A stretch of 64,000 bases of DNA from Deinococcus ruber (GTDB lineage Bacteria; Deinococcota; Deinococci; Deinococcales; Deinococcaceae): NCBI RefSeq assembly GCF_014648095.1, contig NZ_BMQL01000002.1, forward strand, positions 186,001 through 250,000. Reading direction: 5' to 3'. The position numbers and the translations under genes were made by a program. The notes under the pieces were generated by a model, which searched no databases, was not told the origin of the DNA, and saw only the letters and a program-made list of their open reading frames with translations. Shown here piece after piece: positions 11,737 through 22,861 of this stretch; positions within the stretch are counted from its first letter, which is position 1; every line of letters begins with the position of its first letter.

Positions 11737-13347
11737 ATGAAGCGAACGATAGCAGCGTCTTATCCGGCTCGTCCTTCCCTGGTTCCCCGCCTGCTGGCTC
11801 TGGCTGTGGCGCTCACGCTGCCGCTGGCCTCGGCTCAGTCGGCCCGTCAGACGACCCTGGTGCTCGGCGGCGACTTCTCCGATCTGATCACCCTCGATCC
11901 CGGCGTGTCCTACGAGTTCTCCGGCTCTCTCATCACCGGCAATCTCTATGACACCCTGGTCGGCTTCGAGGGCAACGACCTGAGCCATATTCGGCCCCGT
12001 CTGGCGTCAGCCTGGAAGATCACCCCCACCGCCACCGGGTCGCAGATCACCTTCACGCTGCGGAACGCCAAATTCTCGACGGGCCGCCCGGTCACGTCGG
12101 CAGACGTGGTGTATTCGATGAACCGCGTCATTTCGCTCAAATCGCCGTCCAGCTTCCTGCTGACCGATGTGGCGAACCTGAAGGTCGGCTCGGTCACGGC
12201 CCCCACGCCCACCACCGTGGTCTTCGACATTCCCAAGACCGCCAATCCCAACATCGTGCTGGCGGCCCTGACCTTCAACGTGGGCGGCATCATCGACTCG
12301 GCGGAGGCCAAAGCGCACGAGCAGAACGGCGACTTCGGTTCCGGCTGGCTGCGCGATCACAGCGCGGGTTCCGGGCCGTTCAAGCTCAACCGCTGGGACC
12401 GCAGCGCTCAGGTGGCGCTCGACGTAAACCCCAACGCCTTCCGCCGCTCCATCAACATCAAGCGCGTGATTCTGCGCTACATGCTGGAATCTTCGGCGCA
12501 GCAGACCGCGCTGAACTCCGGCGAGATCGATGTCGCCTGGGACTACACGCCAGATGCCTTCAATGCGGCCCAGAGCAATCCCAAGCTCAAGGCTCTCAAG
12601 ACCAGCACCTTCCAGATGGCATATCTGGGTATGAATTCGGCCAAGGGGCAGCCGTTTGAAGACCCCCGTCTGCGCGAGGCGGTGCGCTACGCCATCGACC
12701 AGGACGGCATCATCAAGAGCCTGCTTCAGGGCCTGGGCCGCAAGGTGCAGACCATCGTGCCGCTGGGTCTGGCCGGTTCCAACCCCGCGACGCCGTACAG
12801 CTACGATCCCGCCAAGGCCAAGGCGCTTTTGAGCGCGGCAGGCAAGCCCAACGGCTTCGATGTCGATTTCCTGGTCAGCACCGGCTCGTGCTCGGGCGGC
12901 GTGCCGTGCCAGGATCTGGCCGCCAAGATTCAGTCGGATCTGGCGAAGGTAGGCATTCGCGCCAACATCAAGCAGATGGTGAACGCCGAGCTGCTCACCG
13001 CCTACCGCGCCCAGAAAGCGCCGCTGATTCAGGTGGCCTGGAGCCCGGATTACCCCGACGCCGACGGCAACGGCACGCCGCTGGCCGACTACAACGCTCA
13101 CTCGCTGGCGTGGCGCAACGGCTGGAATAACCCCCAGGCGAGCAAGCTGGCGCAGTCGGCAGCCATCGAAGTCGATCAGACCAAGCGCATTGCCCTGTAC
13201 AAGCAGCTCACCGATCTGATGGTCAAGGAAGGCCCGTACGCCATCCTGTATCAGCCGTACAAGCCGGTGGTGGTGAACGCCAGCGTGGTGGGCTTCGTCC
13301 GCAACGCTAACGGCGACGTACAGTTCGAGAAGATCGCCAAGAAATAA
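11737..13347 (+). CDS. Peptide/dipeptide ABC transporter substrate-binding protein
   Basis: Periplasmic binding protein of the oligopeptide/dipeptide class (SBP_bac_5 family), 536 residues. A basic N-terminus and hydrophobic core end in LPLASAQSA, a typical cleavage region. The mature protein contains the family signature around LVGFEGNDLSHIRPRLASAWK and FTLRNAKFSTGRPVTSADVVYSMNR, plus the long two-domain body and the final YKQLTDLMVKEGPYAILYQPY segment. ATG at 11737 is preferred over 11716, because GGAG lies 7-8 nt upstream. Two permease genes follow on the same strand after a region of stem-loops. No ATPase gene is present in the window. Confidence 0.93.
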   Translation: MKRTIAASYPARPSLVPRLLALAVALTLPLASAQSARQTTLVLGGDFSDLITLDPGVSYEFSGSLITGNLYDTLVGFEGNDLSHIRPRLASAWKITPTATGSQITFTLRNAKFSTGRPVTSADVVYSMNRVISLKSPSSFLLTDVANLKVGSVTAPTPTTVVFDIPKTANPNIVLAALTFNVGGIIDSAEAKAHEQNGDFGSGWLRDHSAGSGPFKLNRWDRSAQVALDVNPNAFRRSINIKRVILRYMLESSAQQTALNSGEIDVAWDYTPDAFNAAQSNPKLKALKTSTFQMAYLGMNSAKGQPFEDPRLREAVRYAIDQDGIIKSLLQGLGRKVQTIVPLGLAGSNPATPYSYDPAKAKALLSAAGKPNGFDVDFLVSTGSCSGGVPCQDLAAKIQSDLAKVGIRANIKQMVNAELLTAYRAQKAPLIQVAWSPDYPDADGNGTPLADYNAHSLAWRNGWNNPQASKLAQSAAIEVDQTKRIALYKQLTDLMVKEGPYAILYQPYKPVVVNASVVGFVRNANGDVQFEKIAKK

Positions 13348-13366
13348 GTAGCAGCAGGTGCAAGGG

Positions 13367-13420
13367 AGGGCCTGGGCGTCGGGAATTCCTGATGTCCAGG
13401 CCCTGAAACGTTCTGTTTCA
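13367..13420 (+). other. Two consecutive stem-loops between binding protein and permease genes
   Basis: First stem AGGGCCTGG (13367-13375) with CCAGGCCCT (13396-13404), then TGAAAC (13404-13409) with GTTTCA (13415-13420). Neither has a long U-tract. Such structures often lower expression of permeases relative to the binding protein by partial termination or by protecting the upstream mRNA 3' end; that role is inferred. Confidence 0.55.
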
Positions 13421-13452
13421 GACGAGCGTGCGGAAGCAAAGGAGGCGAAGCT

Positions 13453-14460
13453 CTGTTCATCTATATTCTGCGGCGATTGGCTCTGATGGTGTTCGTGCTA
13501 TGGGGCGTGACGCTGGCCGCCTTCGTGATTTCGCATGTGGTGCCCGCCGACCCGGCAGCGGCGGCGCTGGGCAACAATGCCCGCGAGGCGCAGTTACAGG
13601 AATTCCGTGTCAGGAACGGTCTGGATAAGCCGATGGTGGTGCAGTACGGCGTGTACATGGGGCGGCTGTTTCACGGCGACCTGGGCACCTCGCTCCGCAC
13701 CCAGAACGGCATTGCCGCCGATCTGGCGCAGTTCTTCCCCGCCACCCTCGAACTGACGCTGGTGGCCGTGGTCTTTGCGCTCTTCATCGGGTTGCCGCTC
13801 GGCATGCTGGCGGCGCTGCGGCACAACCGCCCCCCCGATCTGCTGGCACGCGTTTTCGCGCTGGTGGGCGGGGCCACTCCGGTGTACTGGCTGGCGATTC
13901 TGGCGCTCAACGTCTTTCACGAGCGGCTGGGCTGGCTGCCGGGGCCGGGCCGCCTCGACGCTTACAGCCTCGCTCCCCCGGTGGTCACGGGGCTGGTCAC
14001 CATCGACGCGGCGCTGGCCCACGATTCAGAGGTGCTGATCGACGCGCTGCGGCATCTGATTCTGCCGGGGCTGGTGCTGGGCGCGTTCTCGGCGGCGCTG
14101 CTCACCCGCATGACCCGCAGCGCCATGCTGGAAGTGCTGTCGCAGGATTACATCCGCACCGCCCGCGCCAAGGGGCTGCCGGGCCGCCGCGTCATCTGGA
14201 AGCACGCCCTGCGGAACGCCTCGCTGCCGATCCTGACGGTGCTGGGCAGCCTGTTCGGCAGCCTGCTGACGGGTGCTGTCCTGACCGAAACCATCTTTTC
14301 CTGGCCGGGCATCGGCGGCTACGCGACCAGTTCGGCGGTCAGTCTCGACTTTCCGGCGGTCATGGGCGTGACGCTGGTGGCGGGACTGGCGTACTCGGTG
14401 GTGAACCTGCTGGTCGATCTGCTGTACGTGGTCTTTGACCCGAGGATCAGCTTCTCATGA
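13453..14460 (+). CDS. Peptide ABC transporter permease (DppB type), CTG start
   Basis: Inner membrane permease of 335 residues with the DppB/OppB pattern: N-terminal FIYILRRLALMVFVLWGVTLAAFVISHVVP, the PADP extracellular start of the large loop, and the EAA-type cytoplasmic loop in TARAKGLPGRRVIWKHALRNASLPILT. The reading frame beginning at the first ATG would lose the conserved IYILRRL start. A perfect AGGAGG (13440-13445) stands exactly 7 nt before CTG at 13453, and no ATG, GTG or TTG is in frame nearby, so CTG is the best start. The following permease overlaps by ATGA. Confidence 0.9.
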   Translation: MFIYILRRLALMVFVLWGVTLAAFVISHVVPADPAAAALGNNAREAQLQEFRVRNGLDKPMVVQYGVYMGRLFHGDLGTSLRTQNGIAADLAQFFPATLELTLVAVVFALFIGLPLGMLAALRHNRPPDLLARVFALVGGATPVYWLAILALNVFHERLGWLPGPGRLDAYSLAPPVVTGLVTIDAALAHDSEVLIDALRHLILPGLVLGAFSAALLTRMTRSAMLEVLSQDYIRTARAKGLPGRRVIWKHALRNASLPILTVLGSLFGSLLTGAVLTETIFSWPGIGGYATSSAVSLDFPAVMGVTLVAGLAYSVVNLLVDLLYVVFDPRISFS

Positions 14461-15335
14461 CGACTTCTGTGTTTTCCCCGCTGGCAGCCGTGCGAAATGT
14501 GCTGAAAGATCGGCGTTCGGCGGTGCGCCGCCTGCTGCGAAACCCCGGCGCACTGGTGGGGCTGATTATTCTGGCGCTGCTGCTGATCGGGGCGTTGCTG
14601 CTGCCCCCGCTGCTGGGCAGTCCGATTGCCCAGAACCTCGATATCCGGCTGTCGGCTCCGTCGGGCGCTCATCTGCTGGGCACCGATCAGCTCGGGCGCG
14701 ACGTGCTGGCCCGCACCATGAACGGAGCGCGGCTGTCGCTGGGGCTGGGCGTCAGCGTCATGCTGGCTTCCCTGGTCATCGGCTCGGTGATCGGCCTGCT
14801 GGCGGGGCTGCTGGGCGGCTGGTGGGACGAAGCGCTGATGCGCCTGACCGATATTTTCCTGGCGTTTCCCAGCCTGATTCTGGCGATGGCGATTTCGGCG
14901 GCGCTCGGCCCCAACCTCATCAATGTGATGATCGCGGTGGCGCTGGTGTCATGGCCCACCTACGCCCGCCTGATTCGCGCACAGGTGCTGGCACTGCGCG
15001 AGCGGGAATTCGTGGACGCGGCGCGGGCGCTGGGTGGGTCGCCTACCCGCGTGGCGCTGCGCCACCTGCTGCCCAACAGTGTCGCGCCGCTGCTGGTGCA
15101 GGCCAGCTTCGATGTGGGCAGCGCCATTCTGACGGCGGCGGGCCTGGGTTTCATCGGCTTCGGGGCACAGCCGCCCACCCCCGAATGGGGCGCGATGGTG
15201 TCCGAGACGCGCAACTACATTTCACAGGCTCCCTGGGCCTCCAGCACGCCCGCCATCGCCATCCTGCTCACGGTGCTGGCTTTCAATCTGATCGGAGACG
15301 GTCTGCGCGACGTGCTCGACCCGCGTGGGCGCTGA
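14457..15335 (+). CDS. Peptide ABC transporter permease (DppC type)
   Basis: Second permease subunit, 292 residues, overlapping the first by 4 nt. A cytoplasmic N-terminus precedes a first transmembrane helix (GALVGLIILALLLIGALLLPPLL). The family motif LLGTDQLGRDVLARTMNGARLSL follows, and the EAA loop is EFVDAARALGGSPTRVALRHLLPNSVAPLL. These are diagnostic for OppC/DppC. Together with the preceding two genes it makes the membrane and periplasmic part of a peptide or nickel-type importer; the energising ATPase subunits must be encoded elsewhere. Confidence 0.94.
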   Translation: MTTSVFSPLAAVRNVLKDRRSAVRRLLRNPGALVGLIILALLLIGALLLPPLLGSPIAQNLDIRLSAPSGAHLLGTDQLGRDVLARTMNGARLSLGLGVSVMLASLVIGSVIGLLAGLLGGWWDEALMRLTDIFLAFPSLILAMAISAALGPNLINVMIAVALVSWPTYARLIRAQVLALREREFVDAARALGGSPTRVALRHLLPNSVAPLLVQASFDVGSAILTAAGLGFIGFGAQPPTPEWGAMVSETRNYISQAPWASSTPAIAILLTVLAFNLIGDGLRDVLDPRGR

Positions 15336-15429
15336 AGAACACACGCGTTCCCACATCTGCGCTGGGGCAGCAGCACTGCTTCAGCGCAGATGTCCTGGCG
15401 CTGGACAGCCCTGGCAAATAAGACTAAAC

Positions 15430-15444
15430 TTATACCGAGTCTAA
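15430..15444. promoter_or_regulatory. FadR-type operator upstream of fadN
   Basis: TTATACCGAGTCTAA fits every position of the recalled FadR consensus TTRNACYNRGTNYAA and aligns with the site before etfB. It is followed immediately by a TAAAAT box (15442-15447), so the operator overlaps the probable promoter, about 30 nt before the fadN start. Confidence 0.7.
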
Positions 15445-15472
15445 AATATTATTCGTTCCCTTCGGAGGTTCC

Positions 15473-17806
<2,334 letters not shown>

Positions 17807-17808
17807 GC

Positions 17809-18318
17809 ATGAAGCAGGGGAAGCCGCAGGAGCGCGGGCCGATAGTGGTTGTTCAGTGGCTGGAAGTGGAGTGGGACAAATCCGCTCGCGGCGCTGAAGC
17901 AGCAACGATCAGAAATCAGCTTCCAAAAGCGCTTCCCCTGTCTGAAGTTGAGTTGGAAGCTGATATCAAGCTGGTTCTGCATTATCTGAGAAACGGGTAT
18001 TCTAGCGGGAAGACAGGGGCAATATCCCAGCATCGCAATCTTACGTTAGACCATTTGAGCGAAATTGAGATAAAGTTGTTGGAAACCCAAATTCAAGTCG
18101 TTCCACACCCTCGGAAGACTGGAATGGGAAGATATCGACGCACCATCTCTACAGGCCAATGGTCAAGATTCGTCTGGAATGAGAGGATCGTGTACGAAGG
18201 TACATGGGCTTACAAGCAAATTACGGTCAATATCGCTTATCTACCTGAATTCACACCAACTGTCTTCTTAGATCAGGAGCCGTCAGAAATCTGGTCGGAA
18301 CTGGTTCGTCTCTATTAA
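17809..18318 (+). CDS. Orphan hypothetical protein, AT-richer than neighbours
   Basis: A 169-residue protein starting 2 nt after the fadN stop, without a recognised family. The first third is charged and mixed; residues 40-85 look helical; the last third has several aromatic beta strands (GRYRRTIST, WSRFVWNERIVYEGTWAYKQITVNIAYLP) and ends in WSELVRLY. No signal peptide or membrane segment. Codon choice is visibly different from both neighbours, with many A/T third positions, which suggests recent acquisition. It interrupts the beta-oxidation genes. The start relies on position only, since the upstream sequence is the fadN coding end. Confidence 0.6.
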   Translation: MKQGKPQERGPIVVVQWLEVEWDKSARGAEAATIRNQLPKALPLSEVELEADIKLVLHYLRNGYSSGKTGAISQHRNLTLDHLSEIEIKLLETQIQVVPHPRKTGMGRYRRTISTGQWSRFVWNERIVYEGTWAYKQITVNIAYLPEFTPTVFLDQEPSEIWSELVRLY

Positions 18319-18348
18319 TTCAGTCTCTTAGCTTGCCAAAGGAGGTGT

Positions 18349-18963
18349 ATGCGAAAACTGATCGTCAGTAATCTCGTCACGCTTGATGGATATTACGAAG
18401 GCAAGGCGAAAAGTCTCGATGCCATCTTCGAGTATTTCCACCCGGATTACCAAGGCGATCAGCAGTTCGATGTATACATGGCCGAGCGGATGCGGGCTGC
18501 CGATACCCTGCTGCTCGGCGGGCGCAGCAGCTTTCTGGGCAATATGAAGTACTGGACGGGCGTAGCAACCGACCCAGCCGCCACCCCCGTCAGGCGGGAA
18601 ATGGCAGAACTTCAGGCACGCATGCAGAAAGTCGTCGTGTCCGATCACATCACCCAGGAGGAACTGGCCCCCTGGAGCGATACCCGCATCGTCCGAGTGG
18701 CCGACGCCGTGCGCGAGGTGGCGGCACTCAAGCAGGAGACGGGCCGCGACATCCTTATCTTTGCCAGTCGGCTGCTCTGGAATCATCTGCTGGCACACGA
18801 CCAGGTCGATGAACTGCACCTCACGACGTTTCCGGTGCTGGCGGGCGAGGGAACGCCGCTGTTTGTCGGAAGGCCGCCCGTTTCTTTCAAGCTGCTTCAC
18901 TCGCGCACCTGGCAGGGGTCGGGCAATGTTCTGGCCTGCTATCAGGTGAGCCGCGCCCAGTAG
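18349..18963 (+). CDS. Dihydrofolate-reductase-like (RibD C-terminal domain) protein
   Basis: A 204-residue member of the RibD C-terminal/dihydrofolate reductase superfamily, predicted NADPH-dependent reductase of unknown substrate. It opens with [16 protein letters not shown], and the LLLGGRSSF segment and the [19 protein letters not shown] segment are the fold's conserved strands and glycine-rich loop. A very strong AAAGGAGG precedes the ATG. Family members are common single-gene paralogues in Deinococcus and Actinobacteria, and neither neighbour points to folate or riboflavin synthesis. Confidence 0.87.
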   Translation: MRKLIVSNLVTLDGYYEGKAKSLDAIFEYFHPDYQGDQQFDVYMAERMRAADTLLLGGRSSFLGNMKYWTGVATDPAATPVRREMAELQARMQKVVVSDHITQEELAPWSDTRIVRVADAVREVAALKQETGRDILIFASRLLWNHLLAHDQVDELHLTTFPVLAGEGTPLFVGRPPVSFKLLHSRTWQGSGNVLACYQVSRAQ

Positions 18964-19024
18964 CAGCGCCGCCTCGTTCCACCGCTTCCTGACTCCCTCA
19001 TCACGGTATGCAAAAGTGAGACCC

Positions 19025-20282
19025 ATGAACGAACCTTCTCACCGTACATCTGTTCCGCTCTATGCCCGCATCCTGATCGGGGTGGGGCTGGGGCTGGGCG
19101 CACTGCTGGGCGTGGGCTGGTACTACGCCGACGGGCTGGTGCACGTGCGCCCGGTACGCCGCCCGGTGTTTCCGACCTTCGTGCGAGGGCAGCGCAGAGA
19201 CCGGGACGGCAGCACGCACGTCACGCTCACGCTCACGCCAACCACCCTGCGCCCCGGCGTGATGCGGCTGGAATGGGACGTGCCAGATGGGCGCGGCGGC
19301 AGAAAAGTGGTGTACGGCGAACTGGGGCCGATCCTTGCTCAGACGAAGAGCGGCGTGACCCGTGCTGTGCGCTTTCTGGATGCTCCGCTGCGGCTGGGCC
19401 AGTCGGTGCGGGCCAGTACCATCGGGCTGGGCAATCCGACCATGCGCGGTCTGCCGCATCTGGACGTGACTGTTTCGGGGGAACACGGCCCGCTGCCCTC
19501 GTGGCTGATTCCCCCGAACATGGCAGGCACGACGCCCACGCTGGCCGACGCCGCCGGAACCGACTGGATCATCGTGACGCACGGGTATGGCGGGCTGCGT
19601 CAGGATGCCCTGCGGATTCTGCCGACTTTTCACCGTCTGGGCCTGACCTCACTCACCATCACCTACCGCAACGCCGAGGGAGCGCCGCGCACGCCCGAGA
19701 AGGTTCATCGCCTGAGTGCCGAGGAATGGAAAGATCTGGAACAGGCGGTGGAATACGCACTGGAACACGGTGCAAGGCGGGTGCTGCTGTTCGGCTTCAG
19801 CATGGGCGGCGCGATCACGCTGGCCTTCCTGCGCTACAGCCACATGGCCCCACTCGTCACGGCGGCGCTGCTCGACTCGCCCGCGCTCGAATGGCGCTCA
19901 CTCATCACCCACCACGCCTACCGCTACAAGGTGCCGCTGCCGGAATTGCTGTCGCGCTTCGTGGCGTGGCTGACCGTCATCAAGAGCAAGCAGGACTTCG
20001 ACGCTGTCGATCACCTCAGCGTCATGGACACCTTTCACACGCCCATGCTGATGTTTCACGGCTCTATCGACAAAACCGTTCCGGTGGCGCAGGTGGAAAC
20101 CTTCGCCCACGCCCGCCCCGATATCGTGGAATACCACCGCGTCGAGGGCGCACAGCACGTCCGTACCTGGAATATCGACCCCGAAAGCTATGAAGCGGCG
20201 GTGGAGGGGTTCATTCGCAGAGTGCTGAATGATGCGCCCGACCGTCATGAACCTCCCACCGTCCAACTCAAGGAGAATCAGA

Positions 20283-20290
<8 letters not shown>
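19025..20290 (+). CDS. Membrane-anchored alpha/beta hydrolase
   Basis: Serine hydrolase of 421 residues with one N-terminal hydrophobic helix ([22 protein letters not shown]), so probably anchored with the catalytic domain outside. The hydrolase core starts around residue 180: VTHGYGG gives the oxyanion strand, GFSMGG the nucleophile elbow serine, and GAQHVRTW a candidate catalytic histidine near the C-terminus. The region before it (residues 45-170) is a beta-rich domain without a known match. GTG at 19016 is an alternative start. The final codons overlap the thiolase start by 8 nt, so the two are probably co-translated; a lipid or ester substrate is conceivable. Confidence 0.82.
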
Positions 20291-21485
<1,195 letters not shown>

Positions 21486-21496
21486 ACCCAGCACGC

Positions 21497-21533
21497 AGCA
21501 GCGCCCGCCTCCTGTGTGGAAGCGGGCGCTGCT
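21497..21533. terminator. Bidirectional terminator between fadA and dioxygenase
   Basis: A perfect 12-bp inverted repeat AGCAGCGCCCGC / GCGGGCGCTGCT with a 13-nt loop lies between two convergent genes. The U-tract is poor, so termination strength is uncertain. Confidence 0.65.
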
Positions 21534-21546
21534 TAGGTTCTGGGTG

Positions 21547-22287
21547 TTACAGATTCATGCCCACGTCGAAGACCGCCGCGTACCCGTGGCCGCTGGGCTT
21601 GGCGTTCAGCATCAGCTGGTGCCCGCCGTTACTGAAGATGTTGTCCTGGTCGTTGCGAACGGTTCGGGGGCCACGCGTGTTGTAGGGCGCGGTCTGGTAG
21701 ACCTTGTCGGTCAGAGCTTCTTCAAAGAACAGCTGCGAGGTGAAGGTGGCATTGCCGCGCCGCAGTTTGAAATGAATGTGCACGGTGCGCCCGTTGTACC
21801 AGCCCGGATACACCGTCTGGAACGTTGCCCCGCCCTGGGCGTTGGTCGTCTGGTAGCCGCGCAGAAATTGCTGTCCTTTGGTATGTTCGCCGCTGATATC
21901 CGAATAATGGCCCAGCGCGTTGGTCTGCCACACATCCACCTGCACGCCGGGAAGTGGTTTGCAGCCGCCCGCACCCACCTGCGTTACCAGAAAGCTGAGC
22001 GTCAGGGGCATGCCTGCTTCGACTTTGCCGCTGCCGGGATCGCTGCGGATGTCGCTGCGGTTCAGCTGTTCATCCACGAAGTACGGCCCCTGCGTCTGGG
22101 CCGGGCGCACCACGCAGGAGGGGAGAGCGGTGCTGGCGGCCTGGGCACGCGATGCCATCAGGCTTCCGGCCCCCAGCACCGTGCCTGCCGACCCCAGCAG
22201 TGTCAGCGCCCGGCGGCGGCTGAGGACAGTGCCCACCTGTTCGTCGTCGTTGTCTTCGTGTTGTATCGGCGGTTGTCTGCTGCTCAT
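21547..22287 (-). CDS. Exported intradiol ring-cleavage dioxygenase
   Basis: Non-haem Fe(III) dioxygenase of the catechol/protocatechuate 3,4-dioxygenase family, 246 residues. The N-terminus has a twin-arginine signal: RRRALTLLGSAGTVLG followed by a hydrophobic stretch and ASRAQA. In the catalytic domain VDVWQTNALGHYSD supplies the first tyrosine ligand and YPGWYNGRTVHIHFK the second tyrosine and both histidines, so the four iron ligands are intact. Such exported members occur in many bacteria; the natural substrate is uncertain. ATG 22287 is chosen for its AGGGAG site 5 nt upstream. It stands alone, convergent with fadA. Confidence 0.88.
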   Translation of the reverse strand: MSSRQPPIQHEDNDDEQVGTVLSRRRALTLLGSAGTVLGAGSLMASRAQAASTALPSCVVRPAQTQGPYFVDEQLNRSDIRSDPGSGKVEAGMPLTLSFLVTQVGAGGCKPLPGVQVDVWQTNALGHYSDISGEHTKGQQFLRGYQTTNAQGGATFQTVYPGWYNGRTVHIHFKLRRGNATFTSQLFFEEALTDKVYQTAPYNTRGPRTVRNDQDNIFSNGGHQLMLNAKPSGHGYAAVFDVGMNL

Positions 22288-22391
22288 GTGCACTCCCTTC
22301 GACGGTTCTGGACGTTCCTCCGTCTGGAAGCAGTGTGAGGCAACTTTATTGACGAACGGTGAAGGGTGCGCTCAGGCCCGGTGCAGAGCAC

Positions 22392-22420
22392 AAAAAAAGT
22401 GGAAAGCCGGAGCCTTCCAC
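22392..22420 (-). terminator. Terminator of rpsP
   Basis: On the minus strand GTGGAAG pairs with CTTTCCAC (one bulge), followed by seven T residues. It lies about 30 nt after the rpsP stop. Confidence 0.8.
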
Positions 22421-22449
22421 CTGGGTACACTTGAACCCTGTTTGAAGCT

Positions 22450-22698
22450 TTACTTGACCTTGACGCCCTGGCTCTTCAGCAGGCGGCGGGCGGTCTGGGT
22501 GGGCTGGGCGCCCTGCTCCAGCCAGTACGCGGCACGCTCGGCGTTGATCTTCAGGAAGTTCTCGCTGGTCTTGCGGGGGTCGTAGTGACCCAGGTTCTCG
22601 ATGTATCCACCGTCGCGGGGACGGCGCACATCGGCGACCACGATGCGGTAATGGGGGTTGTGGGTGGAACCGAAACGGGACAGGCGAATTTTAACCAT
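22450..22698 (-). CDS. rpsP: 30S ribosomal protein S16
   Basis: Small-subunit ribosomal protein of 82 residues, beginning [41 protein letters not shown], the unmistakable S16 signature (YRIVVAD and PRDG...E.LG.YDP). Length is normal. It binds 16S rRNA early in 30S assembly. In many bacteria rpsP leads an operon with rimM and trmD; here it is followed immediately by a terminator and an unrelated gene, so it is monocistronic. Its promoter lies 130 nt upstream on the minus strand, leaving a long leader. Confidence 0.97.
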   Translation of the reverse strand: MVKIRLSRFGSTHNPHYRIVVADVRRPRDGGYIENLGHYDPRKTSENFLKINAERAAYWLEQGAQPTQTARRLLKSQGVKVK

Positions 22699-22827
22699 GT
22701 TAGTAGCACGACCTTTGGGGATTTGAGGGTTCAGCTCCCGCTAGGGGGCGGGGTGGTGCCAGCAGCGTCCGGTCTGGAGCGCTCGCAGCCATACGCCCGC
22801 CAGCAGCCAGCCGGAGCGCACCGGAGG

Positions 22828-22857
22828 ATTGTAGCAGAAGGGGAGTGGGCGCGGCAA
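22828..22857 (-). promoter_or_regulatory. Promoter of rpsP
   Basis: On the minus strand TTGCCG (22857-22852), an 18-nt spacer and TACAAT (22833-22828). The predicted start leaves a leader of about 120 nt before rpsP, which contains GC-rich inverted sequence and could host autoregulation. Confidence 0.65.
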
Positions 22858-22861
22858 GCGT

